Origin: Allobosea sp. Root381
GTDB taxonomy: Bacteria; Pseudomonadota; Alphaproteobacteria; Rhizobiales; Beijerinckiaceae
Length of the DNA: 32,987 nucleotides
Assembly: GCF_001429395.1 (NCBI RefSeq)
Contig: NZ_LMJT01000022.1
Coordinates: forward strand, 557 to 33,543
Direction: 5' to 3'
Below are positions 7,834 to 17,582 of this stretch, piece by piece. The notes under the pieces are model-generated. The model saw only the letters and a list, made by a program, of their open reading frames with translations. It was not told where the DNA came from and did no database searches. Every line of letters starts with the position of its first letter. The stretch's first letter is position 1. The position numbers were made by a program, and so were the translations under genes.

Positions 7834-8561
7834 GCTGCGGATTCGGTGGCGACCAGGAGCCAGTTGGGGTCGCGGCTGCCGAGCTGGCGCGAGAAGGTCC
7901 AGATGTCGTTGACCTCCGAAACCGCCTCGGCGCTGCCGTCGACGACCGCGCCCTGCGCGTCGCGGGTCACGCTGATGAGTTGCGAGACGAAGGCAATGGT
8001 GACCTGCGCGGTCTTGCCCTTGACGTCGACAGCGGTGATCTCGGCCTTGTCGATCGAGACGAAATTGGACTCGGCCTTCTCGCCGCGCTTCTCGCGATCG
8101 GTAATGGCCTGTTCGAAACCCTCATAGACCTCCTTGGCGAGGAGGCCCTTCAGCGTCTTGCGGTCGCCGCGGGCGAAGGCCGTGACAATGGCCTCGTAGG
8201 CATCCTTGGCGCCGCCGAGGAAGCCGCGCGGATCGAAGTCCGGCTCCTGCCGGACGATTCCGTCGATGCCGGCGATGATCGGCGAATCCGGCGGGGCGAT
8301 GTCGGACCAGCGATCGGCGGGCTGCGGCGGGCCTGCGGCGGGATCATTCGCAGCGCCGGGCAGGCGGATGACGTTGTCGCGCTTGGGGTCGGCCGCGCCG
8401 GGCTGGTCGGGCCGCACCGGCGGCGTCTCGCGGCGCGAGAAGGGATCGGTCGGCGGTTGCTCGCTGCCGGTCTTCTGGCCGAGGACGGAGCGCAGCTTCC
8501 AGGCGACGAAAACGGCCAGAGCCAGGAAGACCAGAGTCGTCATGTCGAAGGAATTTTGCAT
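7830..8561 (-). CDS. timA: Tim44/TimA-domain protein, membrane anchored
   Basis: The 243-residue product has one N-terminal membrane segment (about residues 8-22, TTLVFLALAVFVAWKL), a Pro-rich linker (about 30-85), and a Tim44-like C-terminal domain containing AYEAIVTAFARGDRKTLKGL, VYEGFEQAI and VNDIWTFSRQLGSRDPNWLL. Tim44 is part of the mitochondrial import motor; alphaproteobacterial homologues (TimA) are inner-membrane proteins of unclear role. It is the first gene of the timA-mltA-smr-xre operon and is divergent from secB across a 234-bp gap that must hold both promoters; no convincing -35/-10 pair was identified there. Nearby secB fits a protein-export theme but does not prove one. Confidence 0.9.
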   Translation of the reverse strand: MQNSFDMTTLVFLALAVFVAWKLRSVLGQKTGSEQPPTDPFSRRETPPVRPDQPGAADPKRDNVIRLPGAANDPAAGPPQPADRWSDIAPPDSPIIAGIDGIVRQEPDFDPRGFLGGAKDAYEAIVTAFARGDRKTLKGLLAKEVYEGFEQAITDREKRGEKAESNFVSIDKAEITAVDVKGKTAQVTIAFVSQLISVTRDAQGAVVDGSAEAVSEVNDIWTFSRQLGSRDPNWLLVATESAA

Positions 8562-8795
8562 CGAAAGCTGACCCGAGGCTCCAGTCGTGGTGAGAAACCG
8601 GCGCTCCCGTTGGGGCGCCGTTACGCGTCATATGGTGAGTTAGGCTCGTAACATCCACCCCCCTGCTTGTGAAGGCAGCTTCTTGTGCGGCGCTGTCGTC
8701 CATGATAGCCGACGCCCGCGTTGAACCGGAGAGCGGAGCGCAGTCCCTGACGCCCTGAACGGCGCGGGATTTCCCGAGACAGCCTGCCAGAAGCG

Positions 8796-9290
8796 ATGGG
8801 ACCGATGGCCAACGAACTTCCCAACGGCAACGGTGCCGGCGATGCTGCGCCGAGCATGAGCGCCCTGATCCAGTACACCAAGGACTTCTCCTTCGAGAAT
8901 CCGAAGGCGCCGCGCGCGCTCGGCCAGCAGGCGGCCCAGGAAGGCCCGCAGATGTCGCTGCAGGTCAATGTCTCGAGCAACGCGCTCGGCGAGAACGATT
9001 TCGAGACGGTCCTCCAGCTCGAGGGCAAGGCCGAGATCAACGGCGAGACGCTGTTCGCCTTCGACCTGAGCTATGGCGGCGTATTCCGGCTGCTGAACGT
9101 GCCGCAGGAGCATATCCACCCTGTGTTGGTGATCGACTGCGCCCGCCTGCTCTTCCCCTTCGCGCGGCAGATCATCGCCGAGGCGGTGCAAAATGGCGGC
9201 TTCCCGCCCTTCTACGTTCCGCCGATCGACTTCGCGGCTCTGTTCCAGCAACGCGTGCAGGAACTCCAGGGCCAGCAGGGCAACGCCTGA
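8796..9290 (+). CDS. secB: Protein-export chaperone SecB
   Basis: SecB keeps presecretory proteins unfolded and delivers them to SecA. The 164-residue product has family features: [14 protein letters not shown] near the N-terminus, [21 protein letters not shown] in the beta-sheet core, and the [15 protein letters not shown]-terminal region. Start is ATG 8796 (MGP) or ATG 8805 (MANEL); neither has a strong Shine-Dalgarno sequence. It is a single-gene unit, divergent from timA, and closed by a perfect intrinsic terminator. Confidence 0.96.
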   Translation: MGPMANELPNGNGAGDAAPSMSALIQYTKDFSFENPKAPRALGQQAAQEGPQMSLQVNVSSNALGENDFETVLQLEGKAEINGETLFAFDLSYGGVFRLLNVPQEHIHPVLVIDCARLLFPFARQIIAEAVQNGGFPPFYVPPIDFAALFQQRVQELQGQQGNA

Positions 9291-9318
9291 GAGGCGCTAG
9301 GTTTCATCCAATCGATAC

Positions 9319-9342
9319 AAAGGGCCCTTCGGGGCCCTTTTT
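9319..9342 (+). terminator. Rho-independent terminator of secB
   Basis: AAAGGGCCC (9319-9327) and GGGCCCTTT (9332-9340) form a perfect 9-bp stem with a UUCG tetraloop, followed by T residues. It lies 29 bases after the secB stop. Confidence 0.95.
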
Positions 9343-9421
9343 CTTGCAATCCACCCCATCTTTTCGCTTGCCGTTGCTCTTGCGAGAACAGCCGGTGCTC
9401 TCCATCTCGCTCCCACTGACA

Positions 9422-9446
9422 GGCGGACGGCTCATGGCCGCCCGCC
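9422..9446 (+). promoter_or_regulatory. Hairpin in the leader of the terC-type gene
   Basis: GGCGGACGG (9422-9430) can pair with CCGCCCGCC (9438-9446) with one A-C mismatch, followed at once by gtttt. It ends 23 bases before the start codon and could be an attenuator. It lacks features of the manganese-sensing yybP-ykoY riboswitch found upstream of some terC-family genes. Confidence 0.35.
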
Positions 9447-9469
9447 GTTTTCATGATCCAGGAGCACTG

Positions 9470-10216
9470 ATGGACTACCTTATGACGCTTGCCGCCGACC
9501 CCGCAGTCTGGGCTGCTCTCGGCGCCTTGATCGCCATGGAGGTGGTTCTCGGCATCGACAACCTGATCTTCATCTCGATCCTGACCAACAAGCTGCCGGA
9601 GCACCAGCGCTCGCGCGGGCGCCGGATCGGCATCGGGCTCGCGCTCATCCTGCGGCTCGCCCTGCTGGGCACGGTCGCCATCATCGTGCAGCTCACCGCG
9701 CCGATTGTCTCCGTCTTCGGCAAAGCCTTCTCCTGGCGCGACCTGATCCTGATCGCAGGCGGCCTCTTCCTCGTCTGGAAGGCGACGGCGGAGATCCGGC
9801 ACAAGGTCGACGCGAATCACGGGCCCGATGTCTTCGATGGCGGTAAGGCCGCAGTCGTTACCTTCGGCGGCGTGATCTTCCAGATCCTGATCCTCGACCT
9901 GGTGTTCTCGATCGACTCGATCATCACAGCCGTCGGCATGACGGAGCATATTCCGGTCATGGTCATCGCCGTGGTCTTCGCAGTGCTGGTGATGCTGCTC
10001 GCCGCCGACCCGCTGGCGCATTTCATCGAGCAGAACCCGACGATCGTGATGCTGGCGCTGGGCTTCCTGCTGATGATCGGCGGCACGCTGATCGGCGAGG
10101 GCTTCGGCGCGCATATCCCGAAGGGCTACATCTACGCCGCGATGGCTTTCTCGGCCTTGGTCGAGGGGCTGAACATGATGTCCCGTCGGGCGGACCGGAG
10201 GAAGCGAGGCAGCTGA
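9470..10216 (+). CDS. TerC-family integral membrane protein
   Basis: The 248-residue product has about seven hydrophobic segments. It shows the TerC-family acidic motifs in membrane segments: [18 protein letters not shown] near residue 20 and [18 protein letters not shown] near residue 140, plus the loop [18 protein letters not shown]. TerC-family proteins are linked to metal ion (often Mn or Ca) export or metalation of secreted proteins; the substrate cannot be read from sequence. The ATG at 9470 has GGAG at 9461-9464 with 5-nt spacing. The frame is open back to 9344, but that stretch covers the leader hairpin and looks non-coding. Confidence 0.92.
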   Translation: MDYLMTLAADPAVWAALGALIAMEVVLGIDNLIFISILTNKLPEHQRSRGRRIGIGLALILRLALLGTVAIIVQLTAPIVSVFGKAFSWRDLILIAGGLFLVWKATAEIRHKVDANHGPDVFDGGKAAVVTFGGVIFQILILDLVFSIDSIITAVGMTEHIPVMVIAVVFAVLVMLLAADPLAHFIEQNPTIVMLALGFLLMIGGTLIGEGFGAHIPKGYIYAAMAFSALVEGLNMMSRRADRRKRGS

Positions 10217-10227
10217 GCGGTTTCGCT

Positions 10228-10935
10228 TCAGCCCTCGTCGGCGATGCCGAGATAGCCGCGCCAGAGCTGGTTCTTGCCGAGCGTGCGGATGAAGGCCTCA
10301 TGGGCCATGAGCGCCGCGTCATCGAGACGCGGCGCCAGCGGCCGCACCCGTTGCGGCCGCTCGACGACGATGCCGGCGAGGCCCCCCCGGCCGGTCTCCG
10401 CCGCACCCAGGCCGAGCGAGGCCTGCTTGCCGCCGAGCAGCTCGATATAGACCTCCGCCAGGATTTCAGAATCGAGCAATGCTCCGTGCTTGGTGCGGCG
10501 GCTGTTGTCGATGCCATAGCGCGAGCAGAGCGCGTCAAGGCTGTTCGAGGCGCCGGGATGCTTACGGCGCGCCATCGACAGGGTGTCGACCACCAGGGGC
10601 TGCGCGATCGGCGGCAGGCCGAGGCGCTTGAACTCCATGTTGATGAAGCCGACGTCGAAGGCGGCGTTATGGATCACCAGCTTCGCGCCGGCGATGAACT
10701 CCGCAAATCCCTGCGCGACCGCGGCGAAGACCGGCTTGTCCGACAGGAACGCTTCCGAGAGGCCGTGGACGTTGAAGGCCTCGCCCGGCATCGAACGCTC
10801 GGGATTGATGTAGACGTGGAAAGTCTGGCCGGTCGGGCAATGATTGACCAGTTCGACGCAGCCGATCTCGACGATGCGGTCGCCGTTGTTGGCCTCGACG
10901 CCCGTGGTTTCGGTATCGAGAACGATCTCACGCAT
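10228..10935 (-). CDS. dnaQ: DNA polymerase III epsilon subunit (proofreading exonuclease)
   Basis: The epsilon subunit removes mispaired nucleotides 3' to 5' in the replicative polymerase core. The 235-residue product has all DEDDh exonuclease motifs: Exo I LDTETTG (Asp7, Glu9), Exo [13 protein letters not shown] (Asp94) and Exo [14 protein letters not shown] (His150, Asp155). The C-terminal 60 residues would hold the polymerase alpha-binding tail. The gene overlaps the end of coaE by 8 bases and is the last gene of the minus-strand block running from the putative origin. It converges on the terC-type gene with an 11-bp gap and no visible terminator. Confidence 0.97.
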   Translation of the reverse strand: MREIVLDTETTGVEANNGDRIVEIGCVELVNHCPTGQTFHVYINPERSMPGEAFNVHGLSEAFLSDKPVFAAVAQGFAEFIAGAKLVIHNAAFDVGFINMEFKRLGLPPIAQPLVVDTLSMARRKHPGASNSLDALCSRYGIDNSRRTKHGALLDSEILAEVYIELLGGKQASLGLGAAETGRGGLAGIVVERPQRVRPLAPRLDDAALMAHEAFIRTLGKNQLWRGYLGIADEG

Positions 10936-11554
10936 GGTTCGCCGCCCGGTTCTGCCCGCCCCGGCCGGGCCGGCCGGCGAGTGCGATCAGGATAGAGCCG
11001 ACCTGCCGGCGCGCGGCCAGCACGCCCCGTGAGGTGTCCACAATGAAATGAGCCCGGCGGCGCTTCTCCGGGTCCGGCACCTGCCGGGCGAGGATCGCGG
11101 CGAGCTTCTCCTCGGTCATCGCCGGGCGGGCCAGGACGCGCTGGCGCTGCACCTCCGCTGGGGCACTGACGACGAGCACCGCATCGCAACGCGCTTCACC
11201 GCTGGTCTCGAGCAGAAGCGGTATGTCGAGAACGGCGAGCCCGGCGCCTGACGCACGGCAGCGGCGCAGGAAGGCTTCCTCCTCCTCGCGCACGAACGGG
11301 TGGATGATCGTCTCGAGCCGGCCCAGGGCCTCGGGCCTGCCGAGCACGGCCGTAGACAGCCTCTGCCGATCGACTGCGCCATCCCGAACCACGCCGGGGA
11401 ACGCGGCTTCGATCGGTGCGGCGGCGCGTCCACGATAGAGACCATGCACGGCGGCGTCGGCATCGTGGACCGGGACGCCGCGCTCCCGGAACAGATCGGA
11501 AGTGGTTGACTTGCCCATGCCGATCGAGCCCGTCAGTCCGAGAATGAAGGTCAT
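10928..11554 (-). CDS. coaE: Dephospho-CoA kinase
   Basis: CoaE performs the last step of coenzyme A synthesis, phosphorylating the 3'-hydroxyl of dephospho-CoA. The 208-residue product has the P-loop [12 protein letters not shown] at residues 6-17, the substrate segment [14 protein letters not shown], the [10 protein letters not shown] motif and the LDIPLLLET stretch typical of the family. It overlaps dnaQ downstream by 8 bases and follows aroE by 60 bases. Confidence 0.97.
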   Translation of the reverse strand: MTFILGLTGSIGMGKSTTSDLFRERGVPVHDADAAVHGLYRGRAAAPIEAAFPGVVRDGAVDRQRLSTAVLGRPEALGRLETIIHPFVREEEEAFLRRCRASGAGLAVLDIPLLLETSGEARCDAVLVVSAPAEVQRQRVLARPAMTEEKLAAILARQVPDPEKRRRAHFIVDTSRGVLAARRQVGSILIALAGRPGRGGQNRAANHA

Positions 11555-11594
11555 CGCGTGGGGAGTGCCGTCCTTCTGTCGATTGCGCGCCTTA

Positions 11595-11618
11595 GCCGAA
11601 TCAATCTGGCCGAATCAA
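11595..11618. repeat. Short direct repeat carrying two GANTC sites
   Basis: GCCGAATCAA occurs at 11595 and again at 11609, a 14-bp period, covering the end of aroE and the aroE-coaE spacer. Each copy holds a GAATC CcrM site. It is probably a small local duplication. Confidence 0.5.
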
Positions 11619-12451
11619 TGGCCGAGGATATCGGCTTCCAGCCGGGCGCGCAGCGTCGGCGTAACGAGAGGCGTGATGCCGAACCAGCGCGCGAAACCTG
11701 GAACGGCCTGGTGCAGCAGCATCCCCAGCCCATCGACGACGATGCCGCCGCGGCGCTCGGCCTCCAGCAGCAATGGCGTTTTCAGCGGCACATAGACGAT
11801 GTCGTCGACGATGGTGCCGGGATGAAGATGCGAGAGATCCAGATCCAGCGGCGGTTGGCCATTCATGCCGAGCGCCGTGGTGTTGACGATCAGATCCGCC
11901 TCCGCCACGAGCGCGTCGCGTTGCGACCAGTCGGCAGCGGCGAGCGGGGCACCACCGAGCGCTGCAACCAGCGCATCAGCGCGGGCGCGGCTCCGGTTGA
12001 CGAGGATGATCCTGGACAGGCCGCGCGCCTTCAATCCTGTCGCGATGCCGCGCGCCGCTCCCCCGGCTCCGAGCACGAGCGCCGTACCGACCCGCTTGTC
12101 CCAGCCGGGAGCGGTGGCATCGAGATGGGCGAGAAAGCCGGCGACGTCCGTGTTGTCGCCAAGAATGCGATCGCCCTCGCGCCAGAGCGTGTTGACCGCT
12201 CCGATCGCCTGCGCCGCGTCGCTGACCTCGTCGATAAGCGGCAGCATCGCTTCCTTATGCGGTACGGTGACGTTGCCGCCGGTGAACTCCCCGGCGCGCA
12301 GCCGGGCAATGAAGGCGGGCAGATCGACGGGGGCCACATCGACGCGTTCATAGGAACCGGCCAATCCGTGCTCGGCCAGCCAGGTGCCATGGATCAGCGG
12401 CGAGCGCGAATGGGCGACGGGATGGCCGAGGATGAAGCAGCGAGGAGACAT
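11615..12451 (-). CDS. aroE: Shikimate dehydrogenase
   Basis: AroE reduces 3-dehydroshikimate to shikimate with NADPH in the aromatic amino acid pathway. The 278-residue product shows the shikimate-binding HSRSPLIH (residues 14-21), the catalytic Lys66 in NVTVPHK, the catalytic Asp102 in GDNTD, and the NADP-binding GAGGAARGI. ATG 12451 gives the family-typical N-terminus (MSPRCFILGHPVAHSRSP); the longer open frame upstream is Ser/Arg-rich and overlaps maf. It lies 16 bases after maf, in the same leftward operon. Confidence 0.97.
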   Translation of the reverse strand: MSPRCFILGHPVAHSRSPLIHGTWLAEHGLAGSYERVDVAPVDLPAFIARLRAGEFTGGNVTVPHKEAMLPLIDEVSDAAQAIGAVNTLWREGDRILGDNTDVAGFLAHLDATAPGWDKRVGTALVLGAGGAARGIATGLKARGLSRIILVNRSRARADALVAALGGAPLAAADWSQRDALVAEADLIVNTTALGMNGQPPLDLDLSHLHPGTIVDDIVYVPLKTPLLLEAERRGGIVVDGLGMLLHQAVPGFARWFGITPLVTPTLRARLEADILGH

Positions 12452-12467
12452 GGGTAGTCCGTCAGGT

Positions 12468-13094
12468 TCAGCGGGCGAGCACGCCTTGATCGCGAAGCGC
12501 CGCGAGCACGGCAAGGAGCGGCAGGCCCATGATGGTGAAATGATCGCCTTCGATGCTCTCGAAGAGCTGGGCACCGGCATCTTCGATCTGGTAGCCGCCG
12601 ACGCTCGACAGCGCCGCTGTGCCGACCTGTTCGAGGTAGCGCAGGATGAATCCGGGCGAGAGGCTGCGCATCGTCAGGCGCGCGACGGCAGCGTCCTCGA
12701 AGACAGGCGCCCCGTCCCGCGCCAGCACGAAGGCACTGTGCAGTTCATGGGTCCGGCCGGCGAGCGCCGCAATCTGATCGGCAGCCGCAGCAAGATTCTC
12801 TGGCTTGTGGAAGGCGGCGCCGTGACAGGCGAGCGTCTGGTCGGCGCCGAGAACGAGACGATGCGGATGAGCCTGAGAGACGGCGAGCGCCTTCGCGCAG
12901 GCAAGCGCCGCAGCGACCGCATCGGGCGGAGAGCCCTCGGCGACGAGCGGTGCCTCGACCGCGCGTTCGTCGATCGCGGGCTTGACCACCTCGACCGGGA
13001 TGCCCGCCGCGATCAGCATGTCGCGCCGCGCCGCGCTGCCGGAAGCAAGCAGGAGCGGTTCTGCAGCAAGCCAGAGAGTGGGTCCTTGATTCAT
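12468..13094 (-). CDS. maf: Maf-family nucleotide pyrophosphatase
   Basis: Maf/YceF/YhdE proteins hydrolyse non-canonical or modified nucleoside triphosphates. The 208-residue product shows the family start [23 protein letters not shown], the acidic [11 protein letters not shown], the GADQTL motif, [12 protein letters not shown] and [20 protein letters not shown]. Whether it acts on dTTP/UTP or m7GTP cannot be decided. Its ATG at 13094 overlaps the stop of the upstream PPSR gene as ATGA, so the two are translationally coupled. Confidence 0.95.
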   Translation of the reverse strand: MNQGPTLWLAAEPLLLASGSAARRDMLIAAGIPVEVVKPAIDERAVEAPLVAEGSPPDAVAAALACAKALAVSQAHPHRLVLGADQTLACHGAAFHKPENLAAAADQIAALAGRTHELHSAFVLARDGAPVFEDAAVARLTMRSLSPGFILRYLEQVGTAALSSVGGYQIEDAGAQLFESIEGDHFTIMGLPLLAVLAALRDQGVLAR

Positions 13095-13921
13095 GTTGCG
13101 ATGAACTTCATGCGGTGGTCGCGCAGCAGATCGAGGATCGAGGCTGCCGTCTCTTCGATCGAGCGGCGCGTGACGTCGATGACCGGCCAGCCCCGGCGCG
13201 CGCAAAGGCGGCGGGACTGGACGACCTCGTCGGCCACCGCAGCCGGATCGACATAAGGCGTCTCGTCGTCTGCCTTGAGCGAGAGCAACCGGTTCTGGCG
13301 GATCTGCACGATGCGGTCGGCACTGGCGACGAGGCCCACGATCAGAGGCTTGCGGACATGCTCGAGTTCGGGCGGCAGCGGCACGTTCGGCACCAGCGGA
13401 ATGTTGGCGGTCTTGATGCCGCGGTTCGCGAGATAGATCGAGGTCGGCGTCTTCGAGGTGCGGCTGATGCCGACGAGGATGATGTCGGCGTTTTCGAGGT
13501 CTCCGCCGAGCTGACCGTCATCATGCAGAAGCGTGTAGTTCATCGCATCGATGCGGCGGAAGTACTCGGCATTGAGGACATGCTGTGCACCGGGCCTGGG
13601 GGCCGAGGCCTGGCCGAGATAAGACTGGAACAGCGAGAGCACCGGGTTGAGAACCGACAGGCAGGGACAGCCGAGCTCGGCACAGAATTTCTCCAGGCGC
13701 TCCGACCATTCCGGCTCGACCAGGGTGTAGAGCACGACACCCGGCGAAGCCTCGATTTCGGCCAGGACGCGGGCGAGCTGCGCCTCCGAGCGGACCAGCG
13801 GATAGACATGCTCGATCGCCGAGACGCTTTCGTACTGGGCGGCGGCAGCACGGCTGACGGCGATCAGCGTTTCGCCGGTGGCGTCCGACACGAGGTGGAG
13901 ATGGAAATAATTGCGGGCCAC
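13091..13921 (-). CDS. Pyruvate, phosphate dikinase regulatory protein (PPSR/DUF299 family)
   Basis: This family is a bifunctional serine/threonine kinase and phosphorylase that uses ADP to inactivate, and phosphate to reactivate, pyruvate phosphate dikinase or PEP synthase. The 276-residue product shows [14 protein letters not shown] at the N-terminus, the P-loop-like [18 protein letters not shown] (about residues 151-168) and the C-terminal [19 protein letters not shown]. The start is GTG at 13921. It is the first gene leftward from the putative origin and shares the intergenic region with hemE. Its target enzyme is not in the window. Confidence 0.94.
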   Translation of the reverse strand: MARNYFHLHLVSDATGETLIAVSRAAAAQYESVSAIEHVYPLVRSEAQLARVLAEIEASPGVVLYTLVEPEWSERLEKFCAELGCPCLSVLNPVLSLFQSYLGQASAPRPGAQHVLNAEYFRRIDAMNYTLLHDDGQLGGDLENADIILVGISRTSKTPTSIYLANRGIKTANIPLVPNVPLPPELEHVRKPLIVGLVASADRIVQIRQNRLLSLKADDETPYVDPAAVADEVVQSRRLCARRGWPVIDVTRRSIEETAASILDLLRDHRMKFIAT

Positions 13922-14143
13922 GGCTGCTCTCTGGTCTATGCGGCGTCAGCCACCTCTAGCCCGGCACGCCCGCAAAGCAAATTCGCCGCGTTAAGGAATG
14001 AGGCGATGGATCGGCCGCTTTGGGGCGCCGAATTAGGCTGGGGAGCGCTGTGGACAAAGCGGCACTCCGGTCCGTATGGCCGCCGTCCTTGTATAACCTC
14101 GGCGCTTCATCAACAGGCGCGCACCTGTGGGTACGATCGGGAG

Positions 14144-14159
14144 TGTTTCACGTGAATCA
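14144..14159 (+). other. parS-like site in the putative origin, overlapping a CcrM site
   Basis: TGTTTCACGTGAATCA differs from canonical parS at one of 16 positions (position 14, A to T). That change creates GAATC at 14154-14158, a GANTC target of CcrM methyltransferase. The same 14-bp core occurs at 3585-3598 on the minus strand. Confidence 0.75.
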
Positions 14160-14197
14160 TTCCAGCCGCCTCAAAGGTTACCGCCGATTAACACGTC

Positions 14198-14212
14198 TTA
14201 ATAACACCTTAA
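14198..14212 (+). promoter_or_regulatory. Candidate CtrA-binding site
   Basis: TTAA (14198-14201), seven bases, then TTAAC (14209-14213) fits the CtrA consensus TTAA-N7-TTAA(C). A further TTAAC half-site is at 14188-14192. In Caulobacter CtrA binds such sites in the origin and blocks replication initiation; here that is inferred from motif and position. Confidence 0.6.
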
Positions 14213-14326
14213 CAGCCGGCGCCTGACCCCGGCTGGTGTGGCCGGGCCCATTGCGACCTGTGGACCCGTTGTGGACAAGGCTGCGTCGGGCTATCTGCCC
14301 AGCTCCAAGAGTAAAAGAAGAAGATT

Positions 14327-14353
14327 CTCTCTAAGAGATTATCTTTAAGAGAG
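14327..14353. repeat. AT-rich imperfect inverted repeat before hemE
   Basis: CTCTCTAAGAGA (14327-14338) and TCTTTAAGAGAG (14342-14353) are reverse complements at 10 of 12 positions around a 3-nt centre. It is one of the few A/T-dense stretches in the region and lies 18 bases before the hemE start. It could be part of a DNA unwinding element or an mRNA leader hairpin for hemE. Confidence 0.6.
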
Positions 14354-14371
14354 ATCGGGATTGGATGACCG

Positions 14372-15412
14372 ATGAGCACCGCGACACAGGACCGATCTGC
14401 CTTTCTGCGTGCACTCTCCGGCGAACGCCTGGCGACACCGCCGATCTGGATGATGCGCCAGGCCGGGCGATATCTGCCCGAGTATCGCGAGCTGCGGGCC
14501 AAGGCGGGAAGCTTCCTCTCGCTCTGCTACAATCCCGAGCTTGCCGCCGAGGTTACGCTTCAGCCGATCCGCCGCTTCGGTTTCGATGCCGCCATCCTGT
14601 TCTCGGACATCCTCGTCGTGCCCCAAGCCCTCGGGCAGAAGCTCTGGTTTGTTGAGGGAGAAGGGCCGCGGCTCGAGCCGGTTGCCAATGCACAAAGGCT
14701 CGGCGAAATCGATGGGCAGGCCGATGCCGATGTCCTTGCGCCGGTGATCGAGACAGTTCGCCGGGTCAAGGCCGCCCTGCCCCGGGAGACCGCCTTCATC
14801 GGCTTTTGCGGTGCTCCCTGGACGGTCGCGACCTATATGGTCGCAGGCCGCGGAACGCCGGACCAGGGCCCCGCGAAAGATCTTTTCGGGAAGGATCCCG
14901 CGCTGTTCCAGGAGATCATCGATCGGATCGTGGTTGCGTCTGTCGGTTATCTCGATGCCCAGCTCACAGCGGGCGTCGATGCGGTCCAGATTTTCGACAG
15001 CTGGGCGGGGTCGCTGGGGCCGGAGGATTTCGATCGCTGGTGCATCGCCCCGACGCGCCGGATCGTCGAGGGCGTGCGTCAGAGGCATCCCGATGCGCGG
15101 ATCATCGGCTTTCCGCGCGGCGCCGGCCGGCTGATCCCGCGCTACGTCAAGGCGACCGGCGTCGATGCCGTGGGACTGGAGTCGGATATCGACCGGACAT
15201 TCGCGCGAGACGAGATCCAATCCCTCGTTGCCGTCCAGGGGAATCTCGATCCGCTGGTGCTCCGCGCCGGCGGTCCGGAGCTCGAGCGCGAGGTTGCCGC
15301 AGTGCATGCGGCATTTGGCGCAGGTCCGTTCGTGTTCAACCTGGGCCATGGCATTCTGCCGGATACCCCGATCAGCCATGTCGAGCGGCTGCTCGCCGCC
15401 GTGCGGGCCTGA
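14372..15412 (+). CDS. hemE: Uroporphyrinogen decarboxylase
   Basis: HemE decarboxylates the four acetate side chains of uroporphyrinogen III to give coproporphyrinogen III in haem synthesis. The 346-residue product has the signature [16 protein letters not shown] (residues 24-39, with Arg29 and Arg33), catalytic Asp79 in [21 protein letters not shown], the IFDSWAG loop and the C-terminal [12 protein letters not shown]. The ATG at 14372 starts the family-typical N-terminus. It is the first gene rightward of the putative origin and is followed by hemJ after 32 bases. Confidence 0.98.
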   Translation: MSTATQDRSAFLRALSGERLATPPIWMMRQAGRYLPEYRELRAKAGSFLSLCYNPELAAEVTLQPIRRFGFDAAILFSDILVVPQALGQKLWFVEGEGPRLEPVANAQRLGEIDGQADADVLAPVIETVRRVKAALPRETAFIGFCGAPWTVATYMVAGRGTPDQGPAKDLFGKDPALFQEIIDRIVVASVGYLDAQLTAGVDAVQIFDSWAGSLGPEDFDRWCIAPTRRIVEGVRQRHPDARIIGFPRGAGRLIPRYVKATGVDAVGLESDIDRTFARDEIQSLVAVQGNLDPLVLRAGGPELEREVAAVHAAFGAGPFVFNLGHGILPDTPISHVERLLAAVRA

Positions 15413-15444
15413 GGTGTCCTCACGGCAGATGGAGCGCGATTGCA

Positions 15445-15867
15445 ATGTATGAGTGGCTCAAGGCCTTCCATGTCCTGGCGGTGATCTCCTGGATGGCCGG
15501 CATGCTCTATCTGCCGCGGCTGATGGTCTATCACGCCGAATCGCCGGTCGGCTCGATCCAGTCGGAAACCTTCAAGATCATGGAGCGGCGGCTCCTGAAG
15601 GGCATCATCAATCCCGCCATGACCGTCGCCTGGGTGCTCGGCCTGTACCTCGCGTGGGAGGCCTTCGGCTTCAAGGGCGGCTGGCTCCACGCCAAACTGA
15701 TGCTCGCCTTCATCCTGTCCGGCATCCATGGCTATCTCGTCGGCCGCGTCCGCGACTTCGCCAATGACCGCAACACCAAATCGGCGCGCTTCTACCGGAT
15801 CCTCAACGAAGTCCCGGCGGTGCTGATGGTCGGGATCGTCATTCTGGTGATCGTCAAGCCGTTCTGA
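15445..15867 (+). CDS. hemJ: Protoporphyrinogen oxidase HemJ
   Basis: HemJ is the membrane protein that oxidises protoporphyrinogen IX to protoporphyrin IX in many proteobacteria. The 140-residue product has four membrane segments and the conserved AFHVLAVISWMAGMLYLPRLMVYH, with His9, Trp17 and the YLPR motif, and KLMLAFILSGIHGYL with a second conserved His. Haem-binding His and Lys residues of the family are present by motif. The ATG at 15445 starts MYEWLKAFHV, the normal family start. It sits downstream of hemE, joining two haem-synthesis steps in one operon. Confidence 0.94.
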   Translation: MYEWLKAFHVLAVISWMAGMLYLPRLMVYHAESPVGSIQSETFKIMERRLLKGIINPAMTVAWVLGLYLAWEAFGFKGGWLHAKLMLAFILSGIHGYLVGRVRDFANDRNTKSARFYRILNEVPAVLMVGIVILVIVKPF

Positions 15868-16086
15868 CGATCTTCTGTTTCCCGCTTGAGCAGGACGATG
15901 ATTCCGGTTATCAGGGATTTGCGCTTCTCCAGCGTTCTCCCTGTTGTCGATGGTTCGTGAGCCGACTGCCCTAGCAGCTGCTCATGGTGCGCAACCCCAG
16001 CGCCTCCCGTCCGGACCTGTCGATCATCTCATCTACCGTCCTGGTCCCAGGCCCCTGAGCCGGGACATTCATGATCCGGGTGCCCC

Positions 16087-17352
<1,266 letters not shown>

Positions 17353-17475
17353 GTTACCGTCGGTTGCCGGGTGTGGCCCACGCCGTCGCCCGGCCCAGAC
17401 CGATTCGCTCCCGAGACGGATTGCAGGCTGTGCCTGCTTCCCTTCCAAACACGAGAAGATCTGACGCCGAGTCAG

Positions 17476-17556
17476 GCCCGGTAGTGCCGGGCGAGAGGAG
17501 CCCTTACCCGGCCCGAACGCCCTGATCTTTCACGCGGATCGCCAATGGCGATCCGC
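17476..17556 (+). promoter_or_regulatory. Two hairpins in the rho-mnmE spacer
   Basis: GCCCGG/CCGGGC (17476-17481 with 17487-17492) forms a 6-bp stem, and GCGGATCGCC/GGCGATCCGC (17534-17543 with 17547-17556) forms a perfect 10-bp stem with an AAT loop. Neither is followed by T residues. The second ends 26 bases before the mnmE start and could end the rho transcript or shape the mnmE leader. Confidence 0.5.
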
Positions 17557-17582
17557 CTACCCTCCCGAATGCGAGCGCGGGT

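Larger units (their letters stand above)
13922..14371. other. Putative chromosomal replication origin (oriC)
   Basis: This 450-bp gap between PPSR and hemE has no gene. It holds DnaA-box-like sites TGTGGACAA at 14049-14057 and 14270-14278, each one mismatch from the complement of TTATCCACA, and a weaker TGTGGACCC at 14259-14267. It also has a CtrA-type box (14198-14212), a parS-like site (14144-14159), CcrM GANTC sites (14154, 14323), and an AT-rich inverted repeat (14327-14353). In Caulobacter and several Hyphomicrobiales the origin is next to hemE, and genes here diverge from the region on both sides. The call rests on synteny plus motifs; no replication data are available. Confidence 0.8.

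Noticed and set aside
6643..8127. 494-codon plus-strand open frame over mltA and timA
   Set aside because: The minus strand has the recognisable MltA and Tim44 proteins; this frame has no domain.
9343..9469. yybP-ykoY manganese riboswitch upstream of the terC-type gene
   Set aside because: The leader is short and its conserved core motifs are not present.
17528..17543. Possible further parS (tctttcacgcgga)
   Set aside because: Only the left half resembles parS; the CACGTG centre is missing.
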